Below are positions 62,748 to 64,000 of a stretch of 64,000 nucleotides of DNA, piece after piece. The first letter of the stretch is position 1; each line of letters begins with the position of its first letter. Made by a program: the position numbers and the translations under genes. The notes below the pieces were generated by a model that was not told the DNA's origin, ran no database searches, and worked only from the letters and a program-made list of their open reading frames with translations. The DNA is from Microbacterium sp. BK668 (GTDB lineage Bacteria > Actinomycetota > Actinomycetes > Actinomycetales > Microbacteriaceae): assembly GCF_004362195.1 (NCBI RefSeq), contig NZ_SNWG01000001.1:620001-684000 (forward strand), written 5' to 3'.

Positions 62748-64000
62748 GGCGGATCGCCCTGCGCCGACGCGCCCTGCGCCGACGCGCCCTGCCCCGACGC
62801 GCCCCGCGCCGACGCGCCGCGCCCGCGCCCGCAAGCGCCGTGGTCGCGCCTTCGGCTTCGCCTTCGCGGGGGTCGTCGGCGTGCTGCTCGTCGCGGGCCT
62901 CGCGGGTGCCGCCGCGAGCACGGCGCAGGGTCCGCGTGTGACCGAGGCCCAGGTCGATCCCGCCGCCGCCGTGGCGTCCTCGGGCTCCCGCCTCATCGTC
63001 ACGACCACGCAGGCGCTGGCCGAGGTCCAGCCCGAACAGGTCGTGATCACCCCCGCGACGCCCTTCGCGGTGGACACCTCCGGCCGCAGCGTCGGCATCC
63101 GCTTCGCCCATCCGCTGTGGGACGAGACGAAGTACACCGTGGAGATCTCCGGCGTGCGCGGCCTCGGCGGCGGACCCGAGACGACGATCACGCAGACCTT
63201 CCGCACGGGCAAGGAGTCGTTCTACCTCCTGCAGCGCGGCGATGAGGAGGACACGATCTTCCGCACGGATCTGTCCGGCGACGAGGCCATCCCCGTGTTC
63301 CGGCACGCGCACATCGAGGACTACCGCGCCACGTCGTCGCACCTCGTCGTCTCGGTACGCGACGGCGAGGGGACGGATCCGATGGACGGGACCACGCAGC
63401 TTCTCGTTACCGACCTCGACGGCGACGACCAGCGGGTCCTCCCGCTTCCGGGCAAGGGCGCCGTCACCAACCTCCAGAGCGCCGACCGCGGGGAGCTCAT
63501 CGGCTACACCTTCACGGACGCGACCATCAGCGCCGACGGCGGACGCGAGAGCATGCTCTTCACGGCCTCGCTCAAGGACCCCGACGCCGAGCCACAGCCG
63601 GTCGAGGTCGAGGGCGCCGACAACCGGGTCGTCCGGTGGCGCTTCGTGCCCGAGACGGATCGCCTGCTGTTCGTCGGCTTCGACGGCGCGCTGTGGCTCA
63701 CGGATCGGACGGGATCCGATGCCGCGACCCTGGGCACCGCCGTGACGCTCGACGGCGTCGCCGGCTCGACGGCGATCGTCGACCGGGCCGACGGCCTTCT
63801 CGCGGTCGACCTGGCCGACGGCACGGAGGAGCCGCTGCCCGCGCCCGACTCGGATTACGGGCAGCTGCGCAGCGTCGTGCCGGTTCCGGGCGGAGGAACC
63901 GTGCGACTGTACGCCGAGCTCGACGACAACGGCATCCCGGGAGCGTCGATCGTGGCGTTCGTGGCCGACGACGGCGCGAGCTCGGTCGTCTCCCGAGTGC
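62737..64000 (+). CDS. Exported membrane-anchored protein, 3'-truncated by the window
   Basis: ATG 62737 overlaps the end of the TIGR03943 gene and the frame stays open to the last base (421 codons seen). The N-terminus has four RPAPT repeats, a basic cluster (RRARARKRRGR) and one transmembrane helix (FAFAGVVGVLLVAGLAGAA). It continues with an Ig-like region (about 80-150, PATPFAVDTSGRSVGIRF) and repeated blades such as LLQRGDEEDTIFRTDLSG and LFVGFDGALWLTDRTG that suggest a beta-propeller. Family not recognised. Position suggests co-transcription with the zinc genes, but its role is unknown. Confidence 0.75.
   Translation, partial: MSTEADRPAPTRPAPTRPAPTRPAPTRRARARKRRGRAFGFAFAGVVGVLLVAGLAGAAASTAQGPRVTEAQVDPAAAVASSGSRLIVTTTQALAEVQPEQVVITPATPFAVDTSGRSVGIRFAHPLWDETKYTVEISGVRGLGGGPETTITQTFRTGKESFYLLQRGDEEDTIFRTDLSGDEAIPVFRHAHIEDYRATSSHLVVSVRDGEGTDPMDGTTQLLVTDLDGDDQRVLPLPGKGAVTNLQSADRGELIGYTFTDATISADGGRESMLFTASLKDPDAEPQPVEVEGADNRVVRWRFVPETDRLLFVGFDGALWLTDRTGSDAATLGTAVTLDGVAGSTAIVDRADGLLAVDLADGTEEPLPAPDSDYGQLRSVVPVPGGGTVRLYAELDDNGIPGASIVAFVADDGASSVVSRV
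62757..62820 (+). repeat. 15-base tandem repeat encoding RPAPT
   Basis: Four near-identical copies of a 15-base unit (CGCCCTGCGCCGACG-like) encode RPAPT at the cytoplasmic N-terminus of the last gene. Confidence 0.85.

Overview
The window is about 70% G+C DNA from a Gram-positive actinobacterium, most likely a Microbacteriaceae member close to Microbacterium. The evidence is gene order and style: parB, trxA, trxB, murJ and a DUF6049 gene facing a CCA-adding enzyme, then rpsF-ssb-rpsR-rplI and dnaB. This is the usual neighbourhood to one side of oriC in this family. There are many GTG starts, many 4-base ATGA/GTGA gene overlaps and many leaderless promoters (TANNNT six or seven bases before the start codon). 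No tRNA, rRNA, IS element, CRISPR array or prophage was recognised.

Layout. 1-3.5 kb: 3' end of parB, an ECF42-type sigma factor, a small unknown gene, and a DGPF/YCII protein with an ECF42-like promoter; then trxA and trxB. 4.7-11.8 kb: murJ and its DUF6049 partner, a methyltransferase, and the CCA-adding enzyme. 11.9-20.8 kb: a GAF-domain regulator, an aldehyde dehydrogenase, and a four-gene oligopeptide-type ABC importer. 20.8-25.1 kb: a GH13 trehalose-synthase-like enzyme, a twice-frameshifted gene and a DUF998 membrane protein. 25.2-27 kb: rpsF-ssb-rpsR-rplI with a structured leader, closed by GGATGCC-bearing hairpins. 27.1-30.3 kb: a wall-anchored protein with seven chaplin-like repeats, an unknown secreted protein, and a DnaA-box cluster in the region upstream of dnaB. 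31.7-41.3 kb: mostly single-gene units (DUF2256/DUF3253, B3/4, TspO-like, NUDIX, DUF2975 plus XRE regulator, M14 carboxypeptidase, TerC behind a yybP-ykoY riboswitch, SUMF1-like protein, hydrolases, FMN reductase). 41.3-47.8 kb: an HtrA-like protease, the transsulfuration pair (CBS and CGS) behind a Cys-codon leader ORF, two membrane proteins, purB and a low-molecular-weight phosphatase. 48-52.8 kb: a secreted ExeM/NucH nuclease, a WXG-like/lipase-like pair and a holin-like protein. 52.9-57.7 kb: hisC and a 2-oxoacid dehydrogenase E1alpha-E1beta-E2 operon. 57.7-62.7 kb: a zinc regulon with Zur box, zinc ABC importer, Zur-type regulator, DUF318 permease and TIGR03943 protein; then a partial exported protein.

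How the genes work together. Cell-envelope functions recur: MurJ with DUF6049, a chaplin-like wall protein with a secreted neighbour, an ESX-like small-protein/hydrolase pair and a secreted nuclease. Metal homeostasis appears twice, as manganese-riboswitch TerC and the zinc regulon. Redox and sulfur metabolism are represented by the thioredoxin system and transsulfuration. The most unusual items are the chaplin-like gene placed between the ribosomal operon and dnaB, the DnaA-box cluster beside it, the cysteine leader ORF, the intact ECF42 promoter/regulator/target set, and a strongly enriched GGATGCC/GGCATCC word that also forms perfect hairpins.
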